A stretch of DNA of 60,000 nt from Tubiluchus corallicola (GCA_030141605.1 JAQGDQ010000058.1:508352-568351); one strand, 5' to 3'; numbered from the stretch's first letter, positions 41,108 through 53,675 are shown. Program-made: numbers and translations. The notes: a model not told the origin generated them from the sequence alone.

Positions 41108-41720
41108 ATCTTTATTTGCCATTAAAAACATTGATAATCACTGATAAAAACTTTACAGAGATGATCAATCAGTGTTAGTTAATAAAAACTTACACTGCTG
41201 AAGGCAAATGCGTCAGTGCAATCTAAACTACTGTGCAGTAATGACGAATAAAATCAAACATATTTACAACCATATACAAAAAAATAAAAAAATAAAAAAA
41301 ACTATGATTTAATTAATATGGCCGTGGGTATATGAATTCTGAATTAGTGTGTATGTTGTCGTACTGGTGTGATGGCATTTCATATCTGGTTAATATTAGT
41401 GATTTTAATTTTGTTTTAAATGCTGATAGGGACTTGATTTATTTAACCTGTAATGGTAGAGAATTCCAAAGTAAAATTGCTTGTTTGATTACAGAGTTCG
41501 TTCCATAGTGGGTATTTGTCCTAATTTGTTTTAGATTGCTTGTTCTGGAATTAACGATAGGATTTGGAAAAAAGGTAAATCTGTTATTCTGGAATGGTTT
41601 GCTGATGTTGTTAATGTATTTAAATATAAAAAGCAGAGTAAAATATTTTAGTAATTTTACAGAGTTTTAGTAATTTAAGTTTAATCTGAAGTTAGGCTTT
41701 TACGAAGGTAAAATGGGATC
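41108..41720 (-). mobile_element. 5'-truncated LINE, ORF2 C-terminus and 3' end
   Basis: Read leftward, about 130 codons are still in one frame over most of the length: PFQNNRFTFFPNPIVNSRTS, LKQIRTNTHYGTNS, AILLWNSLPLQVK, then SLSAFKTKLKSLILTRYE. RTRT(N)-HYGT, LWNSLP and FK-KLK are the usual end of LINE ORF2 proteins. The 3' end is A-rich and meets (TA)n. It is much less decayed than the LINE at 5.3-8.2 kb, so probably younger. The region to 42087 shows a weak tRNA-like B box (GTGTTCGCGGC near 41890) but no gene. Confidence 0.75.
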
Positions 41721-42087
41721 ATGTACGACGGCGAGTGTAGGATGCAGTGGAACAAATACATAAGAAATCCGGAAAACAAACCTTCATTCTTCCAGCGCTG
41801 TGAATGTTGATAATGCTAGACATACGTTCGACCACACAGTAGAGTCTAACGGGTATTGTGGCTGCATTCTGGCTGGGAGGTCGTGTGTTCGCGGCTGGGT
41901 AATATCAACAACTTTAAAAAATTGTACCTGCTGGTACTTGTACTGCTTAACGCGCGGCAGTTAGGGTAAAAGCGGGTTAATATCTGCCAATGTAGGTGTA
42001 GTTTAATATTCAGTCAGCTATAAAAGTCCCATGGGAGGCTTGTGTTATTTGTTGAATTTAAAGCTGACTTTAAATGAAAGTTATGAC

Positions 42088-42124
42088 TATTATTATTATT
42101 ATTATGATTATGATGATGATTATG

Positions 42125-42201
<77 letters not shown>

Positions 42202-42322
42202 GATTATGATTATGATTATGATTATGATTATGATTATGATTATGATTATGATTATGATTATGATTATGATTATGATTATGATTATGATTATGATTATGAT
42301 TATGATTATGATTATGATGATG

Positions 42323-42353
<31 letters not shown>
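42088..42353 (+). repeat. (ATT)n and (ATGATT)n compound microsatellite
   Basis: About 265 bp: an ATT block, then a regular ATTATG hexamer block, then ATT again. Tyr/Asp and Ile/Met repeat frames across it are spurious. Confidence 0.95.
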
Positions 42354-42356
<3 letters not shown>

Positions 42357-43498
42357 GATCATTGACCGCTATGTGTCGAACCTACGCTATGACTAAAATG
42401 ATCTGTCCCCAATACTTCTTGCGCCCAAAATGGCATGTGACGAAAGTGACATTGGCCAATAGTCTTTAGGTCTAAACTGGCCTGTGCTCAGTAGTCCATC
42501 TACCTAAATTTAACTAGGTCCAACCGATACCTTGCTTTACCCTTACTGGAGTGTATATACCATTAAACTGTTCGGTCGTTTACTCTCTGGTGATTTCGAT
42601 GTTCATAACTTTGAAATTTAATATCTACTATAAAGAATTAGGCATTCCATGATATTCGTACGCCTGCTACATGGCAATATACGGCATATTTATAGTCACT
42701 CTCCTACCTCAATAAAGGTGCGTACTAACACAACAAATCATCCTTGCGTACATATGTGCAAAATAAGCCATAAATAATATGAGTAACAGTTAGCAAGTAA
42801 CTATTTTGTCGACGAGCAGTAATCCTGAAATGAGTACTTTATGCTGAGATTTCTCAGCAGTTTATTGTTATCATAAAATGGAGAGCATAATTTCTAAATT
42901 AAAACAAAGAATAGGCAATAATAGAAGTTGTCCAGGGTACAGTTCACCAGTAAAACAGACCTATACAAGCCTCTGCATTTAAGCTATTATTAACGAAAAA
43001 GCGCAGAAATTTGCACACAAAATATATTCGAAGAGCTGAAACAGTACAGGTGTATTTGCATGTAATGTTGACGTGGGATGTCTCATGCATGCGTGGGTCT
43101 GGCACGAACAAACAGTCAAAGTTCAATTTATACTTTTATTGTCTACAGACCCACTTCTCATACCTGACGAGCTTTAAAATGTTACATGTTTTGTAGTGTG
43201 TAAAGGAGGTCCGAAGAAGGCAAAAAAAAGAAAACGTTTGGGTGATCCAGTTCTTTTTTTAAAATTAGCCTATTTTAAAAGGTTATATAATGAGTTATAT
43301 AGTTATATTTTTGGATAATGCAATATAGAATATTCCGTAATTCTGCTGCTATGTTTTGCAGGCCAGTTACGTAATAATTTACAGACGTGATAGTCAACGA
43401 TGTTAGTTGATTACACGATACGCAATGCAGCTGAATGTTTGAATGAATAATCAAAACGAGATTCTGCATGGTAAGGTGTCGTCAAAAGGGGTTCAAAG
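42354..43498 (+). other. 5' flank of LRR receptor gene A
   Basis: No separate gene seen. A TTATATAATG motif near 43282 is a weak TATA candidate, about 215 bases before the start codon. Confidence 0.4.
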
Positions 43499-45943
43499 AT
43501 GGAGTTTTCTGCGCGCAATACTTTCCTGCAAATTGCATTTTTTGGTTTGCAACTAGCAATGACTGTAACAAGTTTTGAAGACGATTGTCCCAGGACATGT
43601 TCATGTTCTCTCAGATACGTGGCGGTATTCTGCGGTGAAAAAAATTCTGTGCCACCTGGTGGCTTGGCAAGATCTGCAGGAAGCTCTGACGAATTTCTGC
43701 AGTTTCCAAACTTCACATTGTTGTCAGGTCACCAGACTGAATTTGCTAATATCAGCGGCCGTAGTATTACAAGTATTACAAAGGAAACTTTTAATGGACT
43801 GGAAAATGTTCAGGTATTGTGTTTATTGCGCAATGAAATAAGGAAAATGAAGATTGGTGCATTTTCAAAACTGCAAAACCTTAGAACTCTTCTCATGCAA
43901 AAAAACGTTGTCAATTTTGCAACTTCTAGCATATTCGATGGCCCTAACGTGTTACATACCCTTCTGCTTCAAGATAACAAAATTCGTTCGATCGCTGACA
44001 GGTTTTTTCAGGGATTATTCAATCTAAACCATCTTAATTTTGCTAATAACACCATCGAATCTGTTTGGAACAACCCTTTTCAAAGTCTAACTGGATTAGG
44101 TGAACTCGACTTATCATCTAACATGTTGGTACATATGGAAGGTATATTCAACAATCTATCTTCACTTACCTCATTGAAACTTCGAGACAGTCAGCTTGTA
44201 CAACTGCCGAAGAATGTATTTACCGGCTTAGTGAATTTGCGACGTTTAACGCTTATTAATAATCCCCTGGGATACATACACAAAGATGCCTTCAAAGCTC
44301 TAGTGAATTTAAAGCAGTTATATCTGTATGGAACAAAACTTCGGAAGTTGGATAAAGACCTGTTCCAATTTACGAAAAATCTAGAAATATTGACAATTTC
44401 ACATTGTGAATTTACAACAACTGCTAATTTCATGGATGCTATAAACAGCCTGGAAAATTTAAGGCATTTAGATATATCTCACTTCCCTAATTTAAGCAGA
44501 ATTGAAGCAAGTACAGTTACGAATTTGGCCAGTTTGTCCAGATTAATCATTACACACATGTCCTCTCTGAAATATATTGAAGCTGATGCATTCAGCAACA
44601 TGAAAAATTTGCGAAGTATCTCTATACAAGAAAATGAAAAGCTGGACGCTATCAATGAAAATGCTTTTCGATCACTTGGAAATACCGGATCAGTGGAAAA
44701 AATGTATCTTTCTTATAACGGACTCACCAGCCTTTCAGTAAGTTTACTCTATATTATTACTTCTACTGCTGCTGCTACTATTACTATACAACTATTGTTA
44801 CTACTATTATTACCACAACAACAACCACTACTACTAGTACTACTACTACTACTGCTGTTGCTCCTGCTGCTGCCGCTGCTTCTGCTGCTGCTACTGCTAC
44901 TGCTAATACGACTGCGACTGCTGCTGTTCTGCTTTTGCAAATTTTTGCTCTTTGTCACTGTTTTGTCATGCCACATCTACCTAATGATCCAAAATTGATA
45001 AATTCTAGGAAAAATTGTTTGAATGGCGGCAGCTAGTGGTTCTAGATCTTCATAATAATCCTTGGAATTGTGACTGTTCCTTAAAGTGGATGTTAAAACT
45101 TTATAGCAATGGCTTCACAAATTTGCTCAGGTAAGTCAGTTCATTATTTCTTGAAAAAACGATTTATGAACCAGTCAGTAGAACGGCCACTAATAATTAC
45201 CGTTACCCCAAATTAGTCAGTCAGTGAGTCAAAGACTGTGTCAGTCAGTTAGTCTGTCGCTAAGACAGTCAATAAGTCGGTCAGTCAATTAGTCAGTCAG
45301 TCAATTAGGTTGATATGTCCGTCAGTCAATCAGTCAGCCAGCCAGCCTGTCTGTCTATCAATTTGTCTGTCCGTCTAACTGTCCGCCCATCTGTCTTACC
45401 GTCCTTCCGTCCGCCCGCCACTGCATAGGTTGTTGCATCACGCTATTCAATCAATAATTAAACATGTAACTATCCACTAAGAAAATTCACTTAATCTACT
45501 AGTGGTCTGCTAGAACCTAATTCGGACACTATATTACGTTAAATAATTTATCAATGCTAATTTAGTAAACATAGATTGTATGCATGTATGTACGTGTTTT
45601 TGTTAACAATCCAGTAAGTGGAAACACTAATAATTGTCTGTGGACTATTTTTCGTTCTAGATGTGAGGAACCGAAACACCTTGCGGGCAAGAACATACTG
45701 CTCTTAGAATACGATGATTTTCAGTGCGATCTTAACCTTACATCTTGGACGACCATCGCTGGCGTTGTTGCTGTTACTATTGGAATCTTATTCGTTGTTT
45801 CTTTGATCGCTTTCTTGCTAAATACACAAGTTATTAAAAAAATAAACGCAAGAAAACAAACTAAATACGTATCTATGGCCAACTCAGATTTCATAGATGA
45901 CGCTATTTCCTTCCCACAAGAACTGAAAATATTAAATGAATAA
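43499..45943 (+). CDS. LRR type I membrane receptor A, three exons
   Basis: Exons are 43499-44737 (phase 0 exit, CTTTCA|GTAAGT), 45009-45130 and 45661-45943, giving 547 residues. Residues 1-25 are a signal peptide; CPRTCSC at about 30-36 is an LRR N-cap. Leucine-rich repeats of about 24 residues fill residues 60-410, with N-glycosylation sequons. The C-cap is NPWNCDCSLKWM plus RCEEPKHLAG and FQC, formed across exons 2 and 3. A membrane segment follows at 484-507 (GVVAVTIGILFVVSLIAFLL), then a short basic tail of about 40 residues with RKQTKYVSM. Architecture fits cell-surface adhesion or innate-recognition receptors; there is no TIR, Ig or kinase domain, so the ligand is unknown. Introns 1 and 2 are in phases 0 and 2, exactly as in gene B 7 kb downstream, so the two are tandem duplicates. 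Intron 1 read-through stays open to 44998. Confidence 0.9.
44755..44905 (+). repeat. CTA/CTG/CAA trinucleotide repeats in LRR-A intron 1
   Basis: Mixed trinucleotide repeats occupying over half of the 271-bp intron. They keep the reading frame open with a run rich in Leu. Confidence 0.85.
45210..45420 (+). repeat. Degenerate CAGT/GTCC tetranucleotide tract in LRR-A intron 2
   Basis: Four-base periodicity (CAGT, then CAGC, CTGT, GTCC, GCCC) with drifting word, like the tracts at 9.6 and 13.5 kb. Confidence 0.8.
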
Positions 45944-46092
45944 GTAGTTACTTTAACGAGCTTTTGGATAGGTGGGCAGCTATGTTGCTGAGGGATTTAG
46001 TTCCCTGCCAACATCCTAACATGAATTACGTTGGTATTGTTACAAAATCTCTTAATTTGTGTATTATATGTACTATGTGTAACTATGCCGAA

Positions 46093-46098
46093 AATAAA
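46093..46098 (+). promoter_or_regulatory. Polyadenylation signal AATAAA of LRR-A
   Basis: AATAAA about 150 nt after the stop codon at 45943, with a second overlapping copy immediately after. Confidence 0.55.
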
Positions 46099-46229
46099 AT
46101 AAAACAAACATTTGCCTAACAAGCAGAATATACAGAAACCAAAAAAAATACTGAACATTATTGTTTAACTTTAGGGAAAAAACATAAAAATAAAATTCTG
46201 ATCTTGTTTTTCTTTGTGTAACTTGATTA

Positions 46230-47200
46230 GACTTTTCTCGTTGCTCGCTCGGCTGCTAATTTCATAACAATGCAGTATCTAAGATCTAATAAACAGTGGA
46301 CACTGGGTAAACACTCATAAATATCTAGGGATGTACTTGCAATCGAATTTAAAATTATAAACACAACAATTATAAACGCGTTTTGTACTTGAACATCTTT
46401 ACAAAGCAATGATTAGGCCTATCTTTGAAATTATCGATTGTGTGCATATAATCTTTCTTTGACTTTGCCTCATTGATAACGGACAGTAACGTGCTGCCTA
46501 TATTTGCAGTAAGGCAATGAAAGGATTCAATATATATAATCTCGTGCTAGATAGTAATTTTGCTTTTTAGCTAACAGACGAAAACTTCATAGATACATTG
46601 TTTTTAAAATTGTAAATAGAATATCACATTTATTTTTGTATGAAATATTAGCTGCTCAAAATAGATGTATTTCTGACTATTCATTAAGAAATTAAAATCT
46701 TTTTTTCTTTGTATCAAGTGTAATGTGATTACTTTAGAAATACCGTTTTTCCTTCAGCCGTTTCTAAGCTGAATAATTTACCGTTTCATATTAAATGTAT
46801 TATATCGTTGAGCATATTCGTATTTAAATTAAAACTAACACATTGGTTTTTCTAATCGATCGAAATATTTTACATATGGAAATACTCCAAACACAGTTGA
46901 TCACCCTAGATTAAGATCTGTTTTTCACAACTTAATGATCATCTACATAACCGTGGTTGCAAAGGCATCAAAGAAAATATTGTTAGTAAAAACTGCTCAA
47001 AGCATAATCTGCTCGATTGCCCTTTGCTTGCTGCAAGCAGACGCCAACTCAATCAAAAACTGAAAAACTCTTATCACTTATTTATGTCTAAAATATCAAT
47101 CCTCCTATCTGGTATGCCACAACTAAGCCACGATTAAAATGTGTTTATAATACAATTAATATAGAGATATATTAAGAAGGCCAAAAAATTCCTCCCTAGA
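46230..47200 (+). mobile_element. Decayed LINE ORF2 3' part
   Basis: Fragments in shifting frames follow the order of a LINE C-terminal half: MIRPIFEIID near 46410, NRRKLHRYIVFKIVNRISHL near 46575, FFPSAVSKLNNLPFHIK near 46750, and a CSKHNLLDCPLLAASR Cys-rich piece near 46995. The last resembles the C-terminal Cys piece of the 5.3-8.2 kb LINE. It lies between the two LRR genes. Confidence 0.7.
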
Positions 47201-48849
47201 AATTAGTCAATTTTCAGTACTGCAGCAATTTTAAACTAGTTAAAGATCTGCTAGCTTAAGGAGTATAATGTGTTTTACCAAGATAAAATTTCTGTGATGC
47301 TTTAATATTGCAAGTTTAATATTTCGTAGCTTAGCTTAATTTTATTATCATTTTTGGTATTAGTAGCAATATTGTCGTTATTTTGTACGGTGTTGTTCCT
47401 GTTATTGCGGTGTTTTTGTCTGATCTCGCTAACCGAAAACGATTAGTAAAATTCACTGTATAAAATAAGTGAAAGTTTGTAATTTTGTATTATCAACATT
47501 TTGTACATTTTATTAGAAAAAGACGATTTACGTCAGTTTCCCTTTAATAAACTTCTTTAGTTTGTGCAGAGCTTGGCATCTTGACAGTGGAAGTGATTGT
47601 TATAAGTGTGATCGTAGGAAATTTTGAGAATGAGCTGCTTGGTTTTTGCTTCTTTTGAAACGTTAAGAATTTAGAAGCACAAAATTTAGAAGCTGTAAAA
47701 TATTAATTTTTGGATCTTAGCAACCAACTCTTAAGGGAAAATGCCGTCCTTTTGTGCGGTCAGTCTGCTACTGGATGAGTGGATTTTTGCGATTGCTCGC
47801 ATGAGGAGAAAGGTAACATAACGATATCTAAAAACATGTTCATGTAACTCTATATAAACATATTATTCGTATTATTCGATCGGCAACGTATTAACTATGT
47901 GGGATATCTATTACTTCTTGAATCTTTGCTAATGTGATAACTGAGAATGGTCCCTGTGTGTTTGCTTAATAAATTATCATATTTTATGGATTAAGATTTA
48001 CATTTGAATTTTATTTTAATTCAGTACACATAGTAACATATTTGCAGAACACATAAAAATTGTTGAAAAACAGATAAAATTACTAACTAAAAATCTAAAA
48101 TACATATTTAAAATATCTTACCTAAAAATTGCAACTTAAAATCATCACATAAAATCTTTCGAGAGTTTTTAAAAAAGCAGTGACTCAAATAACGCATCAG
48201 AGTTTATACAACCACTGTAATTATGGCGTCATTTTTACTTGCAAGTATAAGATTTCTTAAGCTATAGCAGCTCTTCCCTATTAATACTTTAAAGTGTGGA
48301 AATTTATTACCGTATACGCACTTATATAAGACACTTTCGCGCCTTATTCGTAATGTTTAAAGAAATTACTAAGAGCAACATATCCTTATCTGAGCTTCGC
48401 AATGTTATATCTCCTATATCCATAAGCTGCTACAATAAATTCCACTGCACTACGATTTGAACAGGATACTTTTACTTTCTTTGAACAATAATAAAATCTA
48501 TTACATAGTGTGTTATCTCTTGCATAGAATAATGTTAGTTGGTTAACAGCGTCTACGTCATCACTATAATCATCAGTGCCCCAGATATTTTCCACTTTTA
48601 CTGACATCAATTGGTTTGCCATTAAGGAACACTTTTCTCTAGTGAGTTGTATAATGTTTGCGTATAAGTTTACAAGTCTATCAATCCAACAGTATTCATT
48701 ATTCAGAGTAAACAGATTACAGTAAACTCCCCATAACTCAAATCCAACCAGACCGAAAAAAACTTTGAGTTAAGCTATATTGACCATTTTCCAGCATAGA
48801 AACTCTAATATGTCATATGTTGTTATGTGAGCTTCCAAGTGCTGCTGCA
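47201..48849. other. Intergenic between the LRR genes; no gene seen
   Basis: AT-rich. A 78-codon leftward frame starting with ATG at 48622 (MANQLMSVKVENIWGTDD...) has no recognised similarity, and frames of this length arise by chance here. Confidence 0.4.
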
Positions 48850-49228
<379 letters not shown>

Positions 49229-49309
49229 CACTTGACCAAATACTACATTACTATCAACCACAATGTGTTTCAGTCATATTTATACGGTATTTTTAATATA
49301 ATACTATAA

Positions 49310-49541
49310 CAATAACAGCAACAATATGTGACAACGAAAATAACAACCACTACAGCACCAAAACACTACAGCAATGGCAGCAAAAACAAAGATGACAACA
49401 ACGGAAACAACACTAACAGCAACAGCAGTAACAACAACAACACTAACAACAACAACAACACCAAAAACAACAACAACAACACTAACAACAACAACAACAA
49501 CAACAACATAAAAAACAACAACATCATCAACAACAACAATA
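49310..49541 (+). repeat. (AAC/CAA)n imperfect trinucleotide tract
   Basis: About 230 bp of AAC-type trinucleotides with scattered substitutions. The Asn/Thr-rich frame is spurious. 49542-50150 shows nothing recognisable. Confidence 0.9.
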
Positions 49542-50287
49542 ATTAAATTTAGCTATTTCACCAACTTATTAAGTGCAAAATTTATTTCAAATATTTAAAA
49601 ATGTGGAAATTGATGACTAGGCTATATTGTGAATTCAGTCTTGTTTGTATGATCCTTGTGCGTAACACTGCAGGTAGGCTTAGGTCTTAAACAAACAATG
49701 AAAACAGTTTTATATGCTACATAAATCAAATGTCAAACAGAATAATATAAAAAAACGAATAATGAACCGGGATTTACGTGCCTAAACATGTTCCACACAA
49801 ACTACTTATTCCACTGGTGAAATAATTTAGCAAGTGCAGTATTCTCCTCTGTTTATCTGCCCCTCTCAGCATACTTACTGAGTTATGTGCTTTTTAGGCT
49901 TGTACCCGAGTTTATTGATTGCTCAGCGCTGCTCTGCGCATATTATTTATGCCGACCTTTGATCAAGTTGCCATTTCTGAATTATCGTTGGTACTTTTAC
50001 AACAAGTGTGGTACAATTTATATTTTCGTGTTTTTTTGTGCAAGTACATTATTATACATCTTCTTGAGCAATATTTTAGTAAAGTTTTATTTTCATTAAA
50101 ATGTTTAAAAATCGGTCGCTATTTTTGAAACGATGGAAGCTACGATAGAATGCAATAAGACAGCGCGGAAGAGAAAAAGAAAGAGGGCTAGAGAAGGAAG
50201 GAGTGGGAGAAGATAAGAGAGAAAAGAGCGAAGATATAAAGACAGAAAAGGGGAAAGGGTGAAAGAAGAAATGAAGAAAGAGAGAGT

Positions 50288-50314
50288 GGGCGTGGGCGTG
50301 GGCGTGGGCGTGGG
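50288..50314 (+). promoter_or_regulatory. Five GGG runs spaced by CGT: predicted G-quadruplex or KLF/Sp1-type sites
   Basis: The hexamer GGGCGT repeats four times and ends with GGG, inside a purine-rich stretch at 50160-50335. Five G triplets with 3-nt loops satisfy the usual G-quadruplex pattern, and GGGCGTGG is the complement of the CCACGCCC box bound by KLF factors. It lies about 180 bases upstream of LRR-B, so a promoter role is plausible but inferred. Confidence 0.45.
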
Positions 50315-50460
50315 AAAGAAAGATAGATACACAGCAGGAAGCATGCATCCTGCAACGCTCTCTTCCTTAATTATAGATTATTAATCATTTTATTTTAGTT
50401 TAACAAAGTTACCAAGTTCTCAAGCCTGGCATAAAGAAGAGCAGACCTGTGAAAGCAGCA

Positions 50461-50468
50461 TATAAAAG
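50461..50468 (+). promoter_or_regulatory. TATAAAAG, possible TATA box of LRR-B
   Basis: A consensus TATA box 25 bases before the start codon at 50493. Normal spacing would put transcription start at about the ATG, leaving almost no leader, so either the motif is incidental or the leader is very short. An upstream ATG at 50483 in another frame would matter only for longer transcripts. Confidence 0.3.
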
Positions 50469-50492
50469 GAACGATAAAAGGAATGAACAATC

Positions 50493-53400
50493 ATGAAAGC
50501 GATTCTGTCATCTTATGTGACTGGATTTCTGGTTTTTGTGCAAGTAGTCGCAACAGCAGAAACGAGTGGAAAATGTTGTGAATCATGTTTGTGTCACACG
50601 CATGCCATGCACTGCGATGACTCAGTACTGTCATATGCACCCGAAATTTCAAAAGAACTACTATTGCAGTTTCCCAATAATTTCACATTGCTGCCATCAA
50701 ATCACACGATTAAGAGTGTTCACATATATGGTCGTAAAACTACAAATATCACAAGTGAAACGTTCGATGGTCTAGAAAACATAAATTCTCTGTATTTACT
50801 TGATAATGAAATAGGGAGCATAGGAACTGGTGCTTTCTCCAACCTGCGACATCTTGAAAAGCTTTTCATTGATGAAAACAATGTCCCTTCTGTTATAGCA
50901 CCCGACGCATTCCGTAATCTTGGTAATTTAACTGAGCTTGTTCTCATAGACTGCACCATTAATTCAGTTTCAAACACTTTCTTTGAGGGAATGGTTAGTC
51001 TTCGAAAACTTGTTCTTGTAAATGATTCCATTGAATTCGTAGAGCAAGGTGCTTTCCGGCATATCTCTGGATTAAAGACCCTTTTCTTATCATCTAACAA
51101 GTTAGTACAACTAGATGACGTATTCAAAAACCTTTCTTCACTTGAATTGCTAAACCTCGATAGCAATCGCCTTGTGAAATTGTCTGAAGGCATATTTAGT
51201 GGTTTAGTTAACTTGAAAACGCTGATCCTTAGCAATAATCCTTTAGAAGAACTGCAAAAAGATGTCTTCAAAACTTTTGCAAGTCTTATTAATTTGGACC
51301 TGCAAGGAGCGAAACTTCGAGCACTCAATAAAGATCTGTTTAAATTTACACAGCATTTAGAAAGCTTAACGATCGGTAATAGTTCTTTTAAAACGACTGC
51401 TGATTTCATGGATGCCATTAGTACTTTGAAGAATCTTCTTCATTTGGAAGTGACTTATTGTCCTTACATCACGACACTTGAAGCTTGGACTTTTCAGAAT
51501 CTGACTAGTTTGTTATCGCTGACCATTAATCATATGCCTGCATTAAAACATATTGATGCTGATACTTTCTACAATATGCCAAGCTTACATAGCATCTCGA
51601 TAGAAGGAAATAAAAACTTGAAAACTATTGACGAAAATGCTTTCAGGTCTATTAATATCGGCGAAAGTGGTAATGCGTCAGTAGATGAATTGTATCTTTC
51701 CCGCAATGGACTCACTAGCCTTCCAGTAAGTTTATATTGCTAATACTGTGTTAACTTTAGGAACTAGTTAATGCTGCCATATAGCCATATTTATAACAAA
51801 GAGATAGTTTAATCACAACAGAAGTTTAGCAATAATAGATATTCTTTTATCAGATTTATGTGAAAATATATCAATAATAAACCAAATGTTGAAAACAGTT
51901 GCTTCAAAAATATTGCGTGATTATTAAAATCTGACGTGAATTTGTTATTAAACTACATCTCTTTGCTGTATAACGTATACACCTTCAGCATCATCACCAC
52001 CACCGCCACCACCATCACCATCATTATCATGATCATGGTCATCGTCATTGTCGTCGTCGTCATCATCATCTTCTTCTTCTTCTTCATCATCATCATCATC
52101 ATAGTTTTTTAATTAAAATAAATAAAAATTTTAATACTAGAAAGAGCTCATTGATTGGGAGAAGCTGCAGATTTTAGATATTCAGCGAAACTCGTGGAAC
52201 TGTAATTGTAAGCTTCAATGGATGTTGAGTCTTCGCTCAGTAATCCCTTTCGGTTACACTGATTTGATCAGGTATGTCATCATAATTTTATTCTTCGCTG
52301 AAATGAGTAAGTCATTGGCGCTAGTTTTTCTATCTATCAATTTAGTAGTGAGTGGTTATCCAGTTGTTTAGTTTAATAGCTAAAAAAAGATTTCAGTTAA
52401 GATTTATCTAACTTACCATCTTAACAACTGTCAATCATTTAATTCCAATTAAAGCAAAAAACCGACTATCCAACGCACCATCATCTACTCAACGAAAATA
52501 CAACCAGAGTAAAATTAATAACATAATCGATTTATTTGGAGTTGAGTAGAGTAGCTGGTCGGTTAATTGTTTAACTGAATTTAAAAAGAATTGTTTGATT
52601 GACAGTTGCGGAAGCCTTTAATTGAAATGGGCAGAACAGTTCAACAGCTTTTTTTCTTATTGCAGTTTTAATTGGGTGTATCTAACAGTCTGAGTACTAG
52701 ATTGTGAGTGGCATTTTTATGAATGAATGTTACTGGAAGTTTTACTAGCATTTGAAAGTGGAAATAGTTGCTGATACAAAATCCCTGATGCCTGTTAAAT
52801 GTGAGGTCGCACACGTATAACGTCTTAGCTTGCTATAGATGTCTTCACCATAGTTTAATAACTGCTAGTGGTATAGCGACTGCGCCCTTAGATAAAATTT
52901 CTTTTTTGCTTGTTTCGCAGATGGCTGCATAATTTTAATAATTTGGCAATTTATTGGATATTTCAGCACTATGGCTGAATACGCGAACGAATACGTCAAC
53001 CAACTAGGCCTAGTTGGTTAACCAACCGACTAACTGACTAATTGTAGGAATATATGGTCAATCGCCCAATCAACCAGCCCAAATGACGAATTAAATAACT
53101 TACTAATTGTACTCATTGTTGGTAGATTGACAAAAATATTTGTAATTGTTGCTCTTTTGGAAAGTTTATTTTTATAAGAACTTAAGTAAAAAATGAGATT
53201 TTCTCTTGTTCATTCTAGATGTCACCAGCCTGATCATCTTGCTGGTAAAAAGTTGTTGTATTTAGATGAAAGTGATTTCCACTGTGGTCGCCTTACTAAA
53301 CAAGCTAATCCTCTAAGCCAGCTGACTGAACAAGCTACTCTTACAGCAGGGACAGTTGTCGCCATTGCCTCTGTTGCTATTGGCATTTTACTCACTATAT

Positions 53401-53567
53401 TCCTGGCCGTAATTCTGGTAAAGAACCAAGTCATTCAAAAGAGAAGCGCTGCTCGTGCTAAGAAACAAACTAAATACGTATCCATGGTCACGGGTGATCC
53501 GATAGAGGATGATATCTTTTCCCTAGGAACAGAAATGGAGGTCTCAAGAGAAGAGTTAATAGTCTAA
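50493..53567 (+). CDS. LRR type I membrane receptor B, three exons
   Basis: Exons are 50493-51725 (CTTCCA|GTAAGT), 52141-52271 and 53219-53567, giving 570 residues; introns are in phases 0 and 2. Signal peptide 1-24; N-cap Cys cluster CCESCLCHTHAMHC; about a dozen leucine-rich repeats to residue 411; C-cap NSWNCNCKLQWM plus RCHQPDHLAG and FHC; membrane segment about 497-522 (GTVVAIASVAIGILLTIFLA); tail with KKQTKYVSM and a more acidic end than gene A. The last LRRs are closest to gene A (DLFKFTQHLESLTI against DLFQFTKNLEILTI; both with TTADFMDAI- or TTANFMDAI-type motifs). The stalk has an extra stretch (RLTKQANPLSQLTEQATL) absent from A. The role is presumably surface recognition or adhesion; the ligand is unknown. 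Confidence 0.9.
51988..52104 (+). repeat. (ATC/CAC/TTC)n tract in LRR-B intron 1
   Basis: Trinucleotide repeats between exons 1 and 2, at the same intron position that carries CTA/CTG repeats in gene A. The sequences differ, so the repeats arose independently. Intron 2 (52272-53218) shows only weak tetranucleotide periodicity near 52990-53090. Confidence 0.85.
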
Positions 53568-53669
53568 TGAAAATTAGCGCAAAAAGTGAATCTGTTGGCA
53601 CAAAACGCTTTTGCATAAGGAGGCTTGGTAGAAGTCAACAGGGATGTTCCATCATGCAGCACTGCGAAA

Positions 53670-53675
53670 AATAAA
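53670..53675 (+). promoter_or_regulatory. Polyadenylation signal AATAAA of LRR-B
   Basis: AATAAA about 100 nt after the stop codon at 53567, followed by a T/GT-rich downstream stretch (CTTTCTTTATTGTAAGTG). Confidence 0.6.

Noticed and set aside
41830-41905. tRNA-like SINE with a GTGTTCGCGGC B box
   Set aside because: Only a weak B box is visible and no A box at the right distance, so not listed as a feature of its own.
42031-42396. Tyr/Asp and Ile/Met repeat frames
   Set aside because: Translation of the ATT and ATTATG microsatellite.
48386-48622. 78-codon leftward frame MANQLMSVKVENIWGTDD...
   Set aside because: Has an ATG but no similarity, no splice context, and a length common by chance in this composition. 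Transcript data would be needed.
50720-51418. 232-codon leftward frame
   Set aside because: Antisense shadow of the LRR-B repeat region, where sense codon use avoids antisense stops.
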